Both the position numbers and the translations under genes were made by a program. Positions 22,914 to 34,479 of a stretch of 64,000 nt of DNA are shown piece after piece. Where the stretch lies: assembly GCA_963777855.1 (NCBI GenBank), contig CAVZRW010000003.1, positions 5,660 through 69,659 on the forward strand, in the 5' to 3' direction. Within the stretch, counting starts at the first letter, position 1. Every line of letters begins with the position of its first letter. Under the pieces are notes generated by a model. That model was given only the letters and a program-made list of their open reading frames with translations, searched no databases and had not been told where the DNA came from. Source of the stretch: Prado023 sp963777855. Its GTDB lineage: Bacteria; Actinomycetota; Actinomycetes; S36-B12; CAIYMF01.

Positions 22914-24665
22914 TCAGGGGGTGACGTCGATCCGGTCCGTCAGGGCCGGCGCCAGTGCGTCGAACTGCCGGATGTAGGACTCGAAGGCGTCTGTGTCCAC
23001 CGGCCCGCCGAGGCGGTCGGTGCCAGCCAGGAAGCCGCCGAACCCGTCGCCGCCGTCGGCCAGGAAGTTGTTCGTGGTCACCCGGTAGGAGGCTGCCGGG
23101 TCCAGCGACACCCCGCCGAGGGTGATCCCCGAGACCACGTTCCCGGTGCAGCCCGGATCGGCCAGGGCGTTGGCGGAGGCCGACCACGTGTAGTGCAGGC
23201 CGGCGGAGGGGAGCAGGACCCGGGCGGTGGAGTTGTTCAGGCCGCAGAACTGCTGCTCGAGGATGGTCTCGATCTGCGCCCCCGTGAGGGACATCGTGAC
23301 CAGCGCGTTGCCGAACGGCTGCACCGTGAAGGCCTCGCCGTAGGTGACCACGCCGTCGCCCTCCCCGGCCGGGCTGCCCGCGTAGACGAGGTCCGCGCGA
23401 ACCCCGCCGGGGTTCATCAGGGCCAGGACCGCGGCCCCCGTGCCGGGCTCGTTCGTGGCGTCGAGCTGGGCGTCGGCGATCACGTTGCCCAGCGGCTGCT
23501 CGAGCGACGCATCGTTGATGCGGGTGATGTCGGCGGTGATGCGACCGATCGGACGGTTGGCGATGGGGGCGGCCAGCGTCTGGTAGCGGTTGATCAGGGA
23601 GGTGATTGCGGCGTCCTTGTCCACGTCGCGGGTGATGATGCGGTTGTTCACCGAGATCGCCGTGGTGTCGCCGGTGGCCCGGTCGACCGTCATGTCGATG
23701 TCGGTCAGGACGCGGCCGAACGAGAAGGCGCTGGTCACGGCCTTGCCGTCGATCTGGCAGCTGTACGCCGAGTGCGTGTGGCCCGAGACGACAAGATCGA
23801 CCTCGTCGTCGAGCCGGTTGACGATGTCGACGATCGGCCCGCTCACGCCGTTGCACTGGTTCAGGGTGCCCGCGTTCACCGACTGGACCCCGCCCTCGTG
23901 GACCAGGACGACGATGGACTCGATGCCCCGGCGCCTGAGCTCGGGGATGAGCGCGTTGACCGTGTCGGCCTCGTCGCGGAACTCGTAGCCGGCGATCCCG
24001 GCGGCGCTGACGATCGACGGGGTGCCCTCGAGGGTCATGCCGATGAACGCCACGCGGGCGCCCGTGAAGTTCTGGATCGAGTAGGGCGCGAACAGGGTTC
24101 GACCGGTCGAGCTCCGCACCACGTTGGCGGCCAGGAAGTCGAAGTCGGCCCCGGCGAACGGGTCGCCGTCCTGGCAGCCGTCGACGGGGTGGCAGCCGCC
24201 GTCCTGCATCCGGCGCAGCTCCGCGGCGCCCTCGTCGAACTCGTGGTTCCCGACCGCGTTGAGGTCCAGGCCGATCAGGTTCATCGCCTCGATGGTGGGC
24301 TCGTCGTGGAACAGCGCCGACACCAGCGGACTGGCCCCGATGAGGTCGCCGGCCGAGACCACGATGCTGTTGCGGTTGGTCGCCTCGAGGTTCTTCACGT
24401 GCGTGGCCAGGTACTCGGCTCCGCCTGCGGGGATCGCCGGTGACGGAGGAGTGCTCGGGGCTGCGGTCACCAGGCCGCTCGAGCCGCTGGGTGGCAGCAG
24501 GTTCCCGTGGAAGTCGTTGAGGGCGAGCACCTGGACCTCGACCGAGGACCGGTCCTGGATGATCGGCGGCTTCGGGGAGGCCCCCGAGGCCGGGGCCAGT
24601 CCGGCGGCGACGAGGGCTGCCGAGGCCAGCGTGAGGGTGGTCAGCGAACGACGGATTCGTGGCAT
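22914..24665 (-). CDS. Secreted bifunctional metallophosphatase/5'-nucleotidase
   Basis: 583 residues with a Sec signal peptide (RRSLTTLTLASAALVAAGLA, then AxA-type cleavage). Metallophosphoesterase motifs follow in order: LNDFHGNL, SAGDLIGASP, GNHEFDEG, VHEGG and SGHTHSAYSC, together binding the two metals. The C-terminal half is the 5'-nucleotidase substrate domain (NPGGVRADL, YGEAFTVQPFGN, FLADGGDGFGGF). It should dephosphorylate nucleotides outside the cell, supplying phosphate and nucleosides. No sortase or lipid anchor is visible. The gene is divergent from the molybdopterin oxidoreductase. Confidence 0.92.
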   Translation of the reverse strand: MPRIRRSLTTLTLASAALVAAGLAPASGASPKPPIIQDRSSVEVQVLALNDFHGNLLPPSGSSGLVTAAPSTPPSPAIPAGGAEYLATHVKNLEATNRNSIVVSAGDLIGASPLVSALFHDEPTIEAMNLIGLDLNAVGNHEFDEGAAELRRMQDGGCHPVDGCQDGDPFAGADFDFLAANVVRSSTGRTLFAPYSIQNFTGARVAFIGMTLEGTPSIVSAAGIAGYEFRDEADTVNALIPELRRRGIESIVVLVHEGGVQSVNAGTLNQCNGVSGPIVDIVNRLDDEVDLVVSGHTHSAYSCQIDGKAVTSAFSFGRVLTDIDMTVDRATGDTTAISVNNRIITRDVDKDAAITSLINRYQTLAAPIANRPIGRITADITRINDASLEQPLGNVIADAQLDATNEPGTGAAVLALMNPGGVRADLVYAGSPAGEGDGVVTYGEAFTVQPFGNALVTMSLTGAQIETILEQQFCGLNNSTARVLLPSAGLHYTWSASANALADPGCTGNVVSGITLGGVSLDPAASYRVTTNNFLADGGDGFGGFLAGTDRLGGPVDTDAFESYIRQFDALAPALTDRIDVTP

Positions 24666-24841
24666 CGGGATCCTTCGGGGGAGACGGGTGCGGGGGTGCT
24701 CCGCGTACGGACGCGGCGGCCACTGCTCTGGTCTGGGCCTGTATACACCCGCTCGGCGCCCGGCCACCACAGGGCCGGGGTGGCCGTATCTCGGCAGCCG
24801 AGGGCGTCGCAGGAGTCGTCCCTCGGGCTACCCTGTGCGCC

Positions 24842-27089
<2,248 letters not shown>

Positions 27090-27098
27090 GCCCGGCGG

Positions 27099-27515
27099 TC
27101 AGCTCCCGCTCTCGCGGGCGTGGGCCAGGGAGGCGGTGACGATCTCCTCGAGCACCGCGGTGTCCACGTCGGCCAGGCGCTTGATGTAGAGGCAGCCCTT
27201 GCCGGTGGTGTGCTTGCCGAGGCGGGCCAGCTGGTCGGCGTAGTCCTCGAGGGCGCCGGACAGGTAGAGCGTCGTGTTGGCCTTGCGCGGGGAGAAGCCG
27301 ATCTGCATCCAGTCGAGCTCACGGCCGCTGTCGTAGCGCAGGTGCTGGGTGCCGAAGCCCACGATCGACGCCCCCCACATCACCGGGGCCTCGCCGCTGG
27401 CCCGGGCCATCAGGTCGCACACGGCCTGCGCGTCGGCACGGCGCGCCTCGTCGGGCACGGCGGCCAGGAAGGACTGCACATCACCGTCGTTCGCGCCGGT
27501 CTTCAACTGCGCCAT
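27099..27515 (-). CDS. DUF1801 domain-containing protein
   Basis: 138 residues from ATG 27515. It has the DUF1801 layout: VQSFLAAVPDEARRADA, then VMWGASIVGFGTQHLRY, IGFSPRKANTTLYL and GCLYIKRLADVD. The domain resembles a small YdhG-like fold and is common in actinobacteria; its function is unknown. It converges on the molybdopterin oxidoreductase with a 9-bp gap and is in line with the DUF2235 gene 29 bp upstream, with which it may be co-transcribed. Confidence 0.85.
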   Translation of the reverse strand: MAQLKTGANDGDVQSFLAAVPDEARRADAQAVCDLMARASGEAPVMWGASIVGFGTQHLRYDSGRELDWMQIGFSPRKANTTLYLSGALEDYADQLARLGKHTTGKGCLYIKRLADVDTAVLEEIVTASLAHARESGS

Positions 27516-27544
27516 GGTCGCCTCCTCGGAGTCGGAGTCCGATG

Positions 27545-28621
27545 CTAGACGGCCGTGACCCGGTGCGCCCCGGCAAGCGCCTGGATCAGCGTCGGCGGGG
27601 CGTAGGTGGGGTCCTGCTCGGCCCGGTCGATCGCCGACGAGGCCACGGACTCGTTGCCCGCGGGCTCGGCGCCGATCGCGCGCGGTCCCGGTGGCAGCAC
27701 CTTGTAGAGCCCGGTGCTGGAGTCGTGCAGCGGACCCAGGGGGTCGGGGGAGGTCCCCGTCGCCGCATCGCCGGCGCCCTGCTCGTCCACGGCGCCGAGG
27801 GCGCCGGGCAGGAACTCCAGGCCGCAGGACTGGGCCCGGTCGACCATCCACAGCAGCGCGAGGTCCGACAGCCCGGTGTCGGGGTACCCGCCGCCCACGT
27901 CGCAGTGGACCCCGCTGAACCACACCTGCTCCAGGGTCTGGTTCACGGCCGCCGGGTTCTGCTTCCAGACCGCCGGCTGGAACGGCTTGCGCCGCTCGTC
28001 GATGGCCAGGGCGTGGAAGGCGTTGTCCACGATCCGGCTGAGCTGGGTGTCGTGGAACGACCACCGCCGGTTGAAGCGCTCGAAGGCGGGCACGCCGCTC
28101 CAGGGGATGCCCAGGGCTCCGACCGTGTCCCAGACCCCGACGAAGTGGATGCGCGGATCGGGGTGGGAGTAGGAGCGTCGGAACAGCTGGGACTCCAGGT
28201 CGCGGGGGTGCACGGCACGCTCGCGGTAGAGGGCGTAGGCCCGCGGGATCTGGTCGACGTTGGCCGGTTTCAGGATCCCTGCGTTGCGGACCAGGCCGGC
28301 GGTGCTGCGCGCCATGTAGGAGCCGCGGCTGAAGCCGAAGAGGAAGATCTCGTCGCCCGGCTCGTAGTTGGCCACCAGGAACCGGTACACGGCCTGCACC
28401 CCGCGCGACAGGCCGACGCCGAAGGCCCCGCCGCGGATGCGCTCGCCCGGGTCGGTGCCCACCCCGCGGTGGTAGAGCACGAGCTGCTCGACCCCCGATC
28501 GGTCGCGGTCGGCCACCGTGGCCGCGACCTTGGCCACGTTGGTCCGGCAGGGCCTGCCGGACGAGGTCTGGTCAGGGGTGTTCCACGTGCCGTCGCAGCA
28601 CAGGACGAGGCGCTTGGTCAT
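27545..28621 (-). CDS. DUF2235 domain-containing alpha/beta hydrolase (phospholipase-like)
   Basis: 358 residues from ATG 28621, preceded by GGGAGGG. The start KRLVLCCDGTWNTPDQ is the DUF2235 signature, and GFSRGSYMAR holds the serine nucleophile. Further landmarks are VGVWDTVGALGIP and VHCDVGGGYPD. DUF2235 is the catalytic fold of Tle1-type phospholipase effectors, but there is no secretion system or immunity gene nearby and no signal peptide. A cytoplasmic lipid or ester hydrolase is the cautious reading. Confidence 0.85.
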   Translation of the reverse strand: MTKRLVLCCDGTWNTPDQTSSGRPCRTNVAKVAATVADRDRSGVEQLVLYHRGVGTDPGERIRGGAFGVGLSRGVQAVYRFLVANYEPGDEIFLFGFSRGSYMARSTAGLVRNAGILKPANVDQIPRAYALYRERAVHPRDLESQLFRRSYSHPDPRIHFVGVWDTVGALGIPWSGVPAFERFNRRWSFHDTQLSRIVDNAFHALAIDERRKPFQPAVWKQNPAAVNQTLEQVWFSGVHCDVGGGYPDTGLSDLALLWMVDRAQSCGLEFLPGALGAVDEQGAGDAATGTSPDPLGPLHDSSTGLYKVLPPGPRAIGAEPAGNESVASSAIDRAEQDPTYAPPTLIQALAGAHRVTAV

Positions 28622-28891
28622 GAGCCCTCCCGAGTCGTCGCCCCCGGGTGCCGGGGGCACGCGCGGGTCGCGGTCTCGGGGCTGATGGTAGGGCTGCAGT
28701 CGTGGCGGGGGGAAGGGCGCGTCGGGTCGCGGCCGGCTCCGTCCCGGCTCGCGGCGGCGAGCGGTCCGCTGTCGGCAGGGCTCCCGTCGCCGTCGCGTGC
28801 CGGCAGACGAGTCCCCATCGACCGACCTCACGACCAGCCGTCCGCGTAGTGTGGCGCGGACCATCGCCATCGGTCCGAATCAGGGAGCACT

Positions 28892-30148
28892 GTGAGCACA
28901 GGAGTCATCGTCACGCCGCAGGCCACCAGCGAAACCCTCGCCGAGCTCTACCGCGACCTGCACGCGAACCCCGAGCTGCCGTTCGCCGAGCACCGGACCG
29001 CGGACATCGTGGCCGCGTCCCTGGCGGCCCTGGGCTACGAGGTCCACGCCGGCATCGGTGGCACGGGTGTGGTGGGCCTGCTGCGCCGGGGCGATGGGCC
29101 GACCGTGCTGGTGCGCGCCGACATGGACGGCCTTCCCGTGGCCGAGGAGACCGGGCTGCCGTACGCCAGCACCGCCCGGGGCATCGACCCGGCCGGCAAC
29201 GACGTGCCCGTGATGCACGCCTGCGGCCACGACATGCACGTGACCTGCCTGCTGGGGGCGGCCGCCGCGCTCGCCGCTGACGACTCCTGGACTGGCACCC
29301 TCATGATCGTCGCGCAGCCGGCGGAGGAGCTGGGCACCGGCGCCCGGGCGATGGTGGCCGACGGCCTCTACGAGCGGCTGGGCCGCCCGGACGTGGTGCT
29401 CGGCCAGCACGTGGGCCCCATGCCGGCCGGGCTGATCGGGCTGCATCCGGGGCCGGCGTTCGCCACGTCGGACTCGATCCGGGTGACCCTGTTCGGGGCC
29501 GGCGGTCACGGGTCGCGCCCCGAGGCGTGCGTCGATCCGATCGTGATGGCCGCTGCGGTCGTGCTGAGGCTGCAGACCATCGTCTCCCGCGAGGTCGCCG
29601 GCGGTGAGACCGCCGTGGTCAGCGTCGGCACCCTGCACGCCGGCACGAAGGTGAACATCATCCCGGACACGGCGGTGCTCGAGATCAACGTGCGCACCTA
29701 CGACGAGCGGGTCCGCGCCCACGTGCTGGCCGCGATCGAGCGAATCGTCCGCGCCGAGGCGTCGGCATCCAACGCCCCGCGTGAGCCGGAGGTGCTGCTC
29801 CTCGACTCGTTCCCCGCCCTGGTGAACGATCCGCAGGCCTCGGCGCGCACCGCCGAGGCGCTGCGGACGCTCCCGGTGATGCTCATCGATCCCGGTCCCG
29901 TGACCGGCAGCGAGGACGTCGGCGTCTTCGCCCTGGAGGCGGGGGTGCCCTGCGTCTACTGGATCCTCGGAGGTGCCGACCCGGCTCCGTTCGCCGGAGC
30001 CAGCACACCCGAGGAGGTGATCGCGGTGATGGGCGGGATCCCGTCGAACCACTCGCCGGGCTATGCGCCGGTGATCGAGCCGACGATCAGCATCGGGGTG
30101 GCCGCGCTGGTGGCGGCGGCCAAGGAGTGGCTCGCCCCGACGGGGTGA
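28892..30148 (+). CDS. M20 family amidohydrolase (IAA-amino acid hydrolase/hippurate hydrolase type)
   Basis: 418 residues from GTG 28892 after AGGGAG. Metal ligands are in order: RADMDGLPV, MHACGHDMH, and QPAEELGTGA, with a distal His in SNHSPGYAP. The lid domain (AGGHGSRPEACVDPI, then KVNIIPDTAVLEINVRTYD) is normal. The enzyme should cleave N-acyl amino acids or related amides in the cytoplasm using one or two metal ions. It is divergent from the DUF2235 gene and converges on the NAD(P)-binding protein with a 14-bp gap. Confidence 0.9.
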   Translation: MSTGVIVTPQATSETLAELYRDLHANPELPFAEHRTADIVAASLAALGYEVHAGIGGTGVVGLLRRGDGPTVLVRADMDGLPVAEETGLPYASTARGIDPAGNDVPVMHACGHDMHVTCLLGAAAALAADDSWTGTLMIVAQPAEELGTGARAMVADGLYERLGRPDVVLGQHVGPMPAGLIGLHPGPAFATSDSIRVTLFGAGGHGSRPEACVDPIVMAAAVVLRLQTIVSREVAGGETAVVSVGTLHAGTKVNIIPDTAVLEINVRTYDERVRAHVLAAIERIVRAEASASNAPREPEVLLLDSFPALVNDPQASARTAEALRTLPVMLIDPGPVTGSEDVGVFALEAGVPCVYWILGGADPAPFAGASTPEEVIAVMGGIPSNHSPGYAPVIEPTISIGVAALVAAAKEWLAPTG

Positions 30149-30162
30149 CGCGGCGGGCGGCG

Positions 30163-30921
30163 TCAGCCCATGGGGGCCCGTCCCGGGCTTGGTGTGCCAT
30201 CGACGATCACCGGCATCCGGCCCTGCCAGCGCTGCCAGGTGGCCTCGTCGGTGGCCAGCTCGCACATGAAGTGCGCCACGTTGGCCATCCGGGTGTGGTC
30301 GGGCCGGACGATGCTGGCGACCAGTTCGTCGTGCAGCGTGTACTGGCAGACCTCGCCCTCGAGGAGGGTGTCGGGGCGCACGGCCACCCACTGCAGGCGC
30401 GGATCCGCCGGGCCGACCTCGCGGATCAGGTGATCGGCGGCCCCCTGGTTGTCGCGCACCGGTGGGATGAGAACCCCCAGGCCGCGCAGGTAGGCGCGCT
30501 CGACGCGGCCACGGCGGGTGTCGGCCCGATCGGGACGGTTCACCGAGACGCTGCTCATGAGGATCATGCGCACCGCGTCTTCCGGCTGGGCGGCCCCGAC
30601 CGCGTCGTGCACCCGCTGCACCGCACGGGTGACCAGGTAGCGCGGCGGGCCGAGGATCCCGCGGGCGCTGATGTTGTGGCCCAGGCAGGAGATGACGGTG
30701 TCACAGCCCTCCAGCGCCCCGACCAGCGCGGCGGCGGGCATGGCCAGCACGTCGGCCTCGACCACCTCCAGCATGGGGTGGCCCACCGTGGCGGCGGGCA
30801 GGCGCTCGGCCGAGCGCACGATCACGCGGACGGCGACGCCGCGCTCGAGGAGCTGGGTCAGCACGTGGCCACCTGTGCGGCCGGTGGCGCCGAGCAGGAG
30901 GATGCGGTGATCGGTGTCCAT
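30163..30921 (-). CDS. NAD(P)H-binding (atypical SDR, NmrA-like) protein
   Basis: 252 residues. The opening ILLLGATGRTGGHVLTQLL is a GxxGxxG nucleotide-binding loop, followed by VRVIVRSAERLP and ALEGCDTVISCLG. The C-terminal part (WVAVRPDTLLEGE, then VAHFMCELATDEATWQRW) is of the atypical SDR type. The classical YxxxK pair is not evident. It could be a redox sensor or a reductase; no substrate can be named. Confidence 0.82.
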   Translation of the reverse strand: MDTDHRILLLGATGRTGGHVLTQLLERGVAVRVIVRSAERLPAATVGHPMLEVVEADVLAMPAAALVGALEGCDTVISCLGHNISARGILGPPRYLVTRAVQRVHDAVGAAQPEDAVRMILMSSVSVNRPDRADTRRGRVERAYLRGLGVLIPPVRDNQGAADHLIREVGPADPRLQWVAVRPDTLLEGEVCQYTLHDELVASIVRPDHTRMANVAHFMCELATDEATWQRWQGRMPVIVDGTPSPGRAPMG

Positions 30922-31003
30922 GGGGTGCTCCTGGGGGAAGGGTGTCGGGGGTGGCGGTGCGGGTGGATGGGGCGGTGCGGCGCCCCTGCCGGTGTGGTGG
31001 TGC

Positions 31004-31225
31004 TCAGCCCGGCTCGGGGTACTGGAAGACCTCGTCGAGGGGAGCCCCGAGGGCGTGCGCGATACGGAAGGCCACCTCGAGCGAGGGCGAGTACTTGCCC
31101 TGCTCGATGGCGATGATCGTCTGTCGGGTGGTGCCGACCCGGTCGGCGAGCTCGGCCTGGGTCATCTCGTCGGCGGCGAAGCGCAGGGCGCGGATGCGGT
31201 TGGTGACCCGCGTCGGGCGGACCAT
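31004..31225 (-). CDS. XRE-family helix-turn-helix regulator
   Basis: 73 residues, almost only the DNA-binding domain: NRIRALRFAADEMTQAEL, DRVGTTRQTIIAIEQGKYS, then EVAFRIAHALGAPLDEVFQY. This small form usually pairs with a membrane protein. Its ATG (31225) overlaps the TGA of the upstream membrane-protein gene, so the two are translationally coupled. A dyad over the predicted transcription start of the operon (31705-31722) suggests autoregulation. Confidence 0.88.
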   Translation of the reverse strand: MVRPTRVTNRIRALRFAADEMTQAELADRVGTTRQTIIAIEQGKYSPSLEVAFRIAHALGAPLDEVFQYPEPG

Positions 31226-31678
31226 CAGAAGCCCCGGCGGTAGGCGCGCAGCTTCACGATCCCGGCGACCAGGCCGGCGAGGGCGAAGGCCAGGTACAGG
31301 GTGTTCGCGATCCAGAAGTAGTCGTACTCGAGCATGGTCAGGATCAGTGCGCCGACCATGCCGGCCGAGGCGACGTAGTAGCCCGACGACGTCACCGCGC
31401 CGGCGGATCTGCACGTCGCGCTCGTCGGTCCGGTCGATGTCGTCGACCGACCCCGACCCGGTGATCTCGACGCCGATCGCGGTCGCGATCGCCATGGCGA
31501 TGCTGCCGAGGATGGTCAGGACGATCGAGGCGATGACGGCGATCACCAACGGCCTCTGGTAGGCGATCTCGGAGGCCGGGGTGTCGCTCAACTGCGGCAG
31601 CACGACGGCGAAGTAGGCCAGCGGGACCAGGAACCCGACCACGACGCTGACCCATGTGGTCTTCTCCTCGAACGGCAT
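31225..31678 (-). pseudogene. Membrane protein partner of the XRE regulator, one-base frameshift
   Basis: ATG 31678 follows GAGGAGGCGGAC. The frame gives MPFEEKTTWVSVVVGFLVPL, a second helix (PLVIAVIASIVLTILGSIA) and DRTDERDVQIRRRG. Near 31395 it shifts by one base; the other frame continues with GYYVASAGMVGALILTMLEYD, FWIANTLYLAFALAG and AYRRGF, ending in the TGA that overlaps the regulator's ATG. Repaired, it is a four-helix protein of about 150 residues of a kind that often precedes a small XRE regulator. Function unknown. A sequencing indel is likely since both halves are well conserved in character. Confidence 0.75.
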
Positions 31679-31704
31679 GTCCGCCTCCTCGGCATCTGTC
31701 CGGA

Positions 31705-31756
31705 TGTCAAACATCTTTGACATATCGAATGTAAAGGCAGCACGACGTCATGTCAA
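31705..31756 (-). promoter_or_regulatory. Sigma70-type promoter with overlapping operator dyad
   Basis: On the minus strand TTGACA (31756-31751) and TACATT (31733-31728) are separated by 17 bp, an unusually good vegetative promoter for this GC-rich DNA. The expected start point falls in a perfect dyad TGTCAAA-CATC-TTTGACA (31705-31722). A related imperfect dyad lies at 31750-31769. Binding of the XRE regulator here would block initiation. Confidence 0.7.
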
Positions 31757-31841
31757 GAGTGTTTTACATCTCGTGGATCGTGAACGAGCGTGGTGCCGCA
31801 GGGTCGCGGACGTGTGGCTGACGCGTCAGGACCCTGCGCCC

Positions 31842-32588
31842 TCAGGCGGGCAGGCTGGCCTCGAACTGGCCCAGCCGGGTCAGGAACTCGCCCGGGCGCA
31901 CCAGGTGGGGGTAGTGGCCGACGCCGGGCCAGGTCTCGACGGTGGCTCCCGGGATCCGGCTGCGCAGCCAGTCGCCGTAGTCGGCACCCAGGTCGATGCC
32001 GTGCAGGGCGAGGTAGGGCACGTCGATGCCCGTGGTGATCGCCTTCACGACCTCGGCCAGCTGCTCGGGGGTCGTGTCCAGCATGATGCCCCAGACCCCG
32101 AGCACCACGTCCTGGTCGTAGCGACGCAGGTCACCCAGCCGCTGCCAGCCGGCGTCGTCCACCTCACCGCGCAGCGAGTCGAACAGCGCGTCCATCACCA
32201 TCGGGAAGGCCTCGCTGCGCAGCAGTGCCGCCTGCGCCACCAGGCCGGCCTGCAGGGGGGCCAGGTCCAGTGACTGGTCGATGTTGACCACCCCGCGGCA
32301 GGGGAACTGCGCCGCGTAGGCGGTCACCACCGTTCCTCCGAGCGAGTGGCCCACCAGCAGCGGCGGCTCGTCGACCAGTTCGGCGATGTCGGCGGCCATC
32401 TCGGCCACGCCGTAGCTGGCGGCCGCGGGCGACTCGCCGTGGCCGCGCAGGTCCACGCGCAGCACGCGGTGGCCGGCGGCGAGCCCGGCGACGATCGGGT
32501 CCCAGCTGTGGCGGTTCTCGGTGATGCCGTGCACCAGCACGACCAGCGGTCCAGAGCCTTCGACCTCGTGCGCAAGGGCCACAGTCAT
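31842..32588 (-). CDS. Alpha/beta hydrolase
   Basis: 248 residues from ATG 32588. Fold landmarks are VVLVHGITENRHSWD, VDLRGHGESP, nucleophile GHSLGG and catalytic His in GVGHYPHLVRP near the C-terminus. The cap region is short. It resembles general esterases or haloperoxidase-like enzymes; the substrate is not predictable. The longer open frame upstream to 32846 overlaps a gene on the same strand only as a shadow and was not used. Confidence 0.85.
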   Translation of the reverse strand: MTVALAHEVEGSGPLVVLVHGITENRHSWDPIVAGLAAGHRVLRVDLRGHGESPAAASYGVAEMAADIAELVDEPPLLVGHSLGGTVVTAYAAQFPCRGVVNIDQSLDLAPLQAGLVAQAALLRSEAFPMVMDALFDSLRGEVDDAGWQRLGDLRRYDQDVVLGVWGIMLDTTPEQLAEVVKAITTGIDVPYLALHGIDLGADYGDWLRSRIPGATVETWPGVGHYPHLVRPGEFLTRLGQFEASLPA

Positions 32589-32679
32589 GGGCGAAACGCT
32601 AGCGGGGGGTGCCCACTGACGGGAGCCGGCGGGATGGTGCTGCCGGTGCTCTTGTTGGCCGGCGTGGCGACCAGCGGGC

Positions 32680-33330
32680 TCAGGCTGCCAGGCTCCACAG
32701 CCCCTTGACCACGAGCACGAGCGCGACGACCGCGCCGATCCCGTAGGTGACGGTCCGGTTGTTGGCCTGGATCCAGCGTCGCCAGCCGGCATACACCTCC
32801 GGCGCCCGCTCCCGCCGCACGACGAGGACGCCCAGGGGTGCGGCAACGCCGAGCGAGGCGACGATCACGAAGGCAACCCCGGCGGCTGCCAGGGAGCTGC
32901 CAGTGAGGCCCAGCTGCAGCATCTCGGTGGCGGCGGCAACCACGACGAAGTAGTTCGGAAGGAATGCGCCGAGGACCAGCGCGAGGATCCACGGCATGGA
33001 GTCCAGGCGGCCCATCCAGGTGGGCGTGGGGGACTCGGTGCCCGCCACCCGGCGCCATCGGACAGCGAGCAGCGCAGCCAGGGCCAGGCCGAGGGCGATC
33101 TCCACACCGGCCGCGACGCTCGAGTTCGACGTGCTCGGCGTGTCCGGGGACATCGCCACCGTGACCGCCATGACCGTCGACAGGGCGAGCACCCAGCCCG
33201 CGACGTAGGCGATCTCCTTGGCCACGCCACCGCGGGTTGCCACCAGGACGATACCGGCCAGCACCGACCAGGGCTGCGCGGCCAGCGCGAGGGCCATGAG
33301 AAGGAGCGTGGCGAAGGAGGCGGCGTCCAT
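32680..33330 (-). CDS. GAP/LysE-like family membrane protein
   Basis: 216 residues with six hydrophobic segments: ATLLLMALALAAQPWSVLAG, IAYVAGWVLALSTVMAVTV, GVEIALGLALAALLAV, MPWILALVLGAFLPNYFVVVAA, VAFVIVASLGVAAPLGVLVV and YGIGAVVALVLVVKGLWSL. The pattern is that of the Sap/GAP family (SfLAP, LysE superfamily), which has been linked to export of glycolipid or small polar molecules in mycobacteria. The actual cargo is unknown. Confidence 0.78.
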   Translation of the reverse strand: MDAASFATLLLMALALAAQPWSVLAGIVLVATRGGVAKEIAYVAGWVLALSTVMAVTVAMSPDTPSTSNSSVAAGVEIALGLALAALLAVRWRRVAGTESPTPTWMGRLDSMPWILALVLGAFLPNYFVVVAAATEMLQLGLTGSSLAAAGVAFVIVASLGVAAPLGVLVVRRERAPEVYAGWRRWIQANNRTVTYGIGAVVALVLVVKGLWSLAA

Positions 33331-33416
33331 CGCCGGACCCTATCCAAACCGGGTGCGGTGCCACGGGGCCCGACAGGCTCGGGAATGCCGCGCAGGCAGA
33401 TGGCGTTGCTGGCGCC

Positions 33417-34341
33417 ATGAAGGCGATCACGTACGACCACTACGGGGACCCGAGCGTCCTGGCCCTGACCGAGCTGTCCGATCCCAAGGTCGGTCCGGGG
33501 GAGGTGCTGGTGCGCGTGCGCAGCGCGAGCGTCAACCCCGTGGACTGGAAGGTCGCCGCCGGTTACCTCGACGGGCTGATGAACGTCGTCTTCCCCGTCA
33601 TCCCCGGCTGGGACGTGGCCGGCGTGGTCGAGCGCGTCGGGCTCGACACCCCGGAGTTCGCGGTGGGCGACGAGGTCATCGCCTACGCCCGCAAGGACTG
33701 GGTCCAGGCGGGCACGTTCGCCGAGCTCGTGGCCGTGCCGGTCCGTGCGCTCGCGCGCAAGCCCGCGGCCCTCGACTGGGACCAGGCGGCAGGCCTGCCG
33801 CTGGCCGGCCTCACGGCCTACCAGCTGCTCACCCGGCTGGGCGTGCAGCCCGGCGACACGGTGCTCATCCACGCCGCAGCCGGAGGTGTGGGCATCCTCG
33901 CCGTGCAGATCGCCCGGTCGATGGGTGCGCGGGTCATCGGCACGGCGTCCCCGGGCAACCACGAGGCCCTGCGCGGGCTCGGGGTGGAGCCGGTGGAGTA
34001 CGGCGATGGCCTGGTCGAGCGCGTGCGGGCCCTCGCCCCCGACGGTGTGGACGTCGTGGCGGACTTCGCCGGGGGCGTCCTGGAGGTCACCCGGGCGGTG
34101 CTCGCCGACGGGGGTCGGCACGGCTCGATCGTCGACGGTGCCGTGGCCGGGGCTGGTGGGATCAGTGCGTGGGTCCGGCCCAACGGCGCCGACCTGCAGG
34201 CCCTGGCAGGACCTCGCCGACGAGGGCGCGCTCACTGTTCCCGTCGCGCTGACCTTCCCGCTGGAGGAGGTCGCCGATGCCTTCCGCGCGAGCATGACCG
34301 GCCACGTCCGCGGCAAGATCGCGATCGTCGTCAGCCGCTGA
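33417..34341 (+). CDS. NADP-dependent quinone oxidoreductase-like MDR protein, frameshifted near the C-terminus
   Basis: ATG 33417 starts MKAITYDHYGDPSVLAL. The GroES-like domain has SVNPVDWKVAAGYLDG and GWDVAGVVERVG; the Rossmann domain has VLIHAAAGGVGILAVQIARS. Near 34204 one surplus base moves the frame: the proper C-terminus (DLADEGALTVPVALTFP, then GHVRGKIAIVVSR) continues in the next frame to 34341. Repaired, it is about 307 residues. No zinc ligands are present, in keeping with the QOR group. It shares only family membership with the MDR enzyme at 12389-13360. Confidence 0.82.
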
Positions 34342-34479
34342 CCCACCCCAGCGGCGGGCGAGTGGGTCGTTGGGCTCTGACGGGATGGTTGGGCCTGTGA
34401 CTAGCGTCCGCGTTGGCCGGGGCTGTCCCGGTCCCGACGGACCGGACGGAACGGGGTGGTCGACCGTGGGGGGCCACCG

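Noticed and set aside
24740..24747. TGTATACA palindrome between nucleotidase and oxidoreductase genes
   Set aside because: It is an isolated 8-bp dyad with no second copy or recognisable promoter spacing, too little to call a site.
28621..28892. DUF2235 hydrolase as a type VI secretion effector
   Set aside because: No VgrG, PAAR, Hcp or immunity gene is nearby and this is a Gram-positive-type genome; only the catalytic fold is shared.
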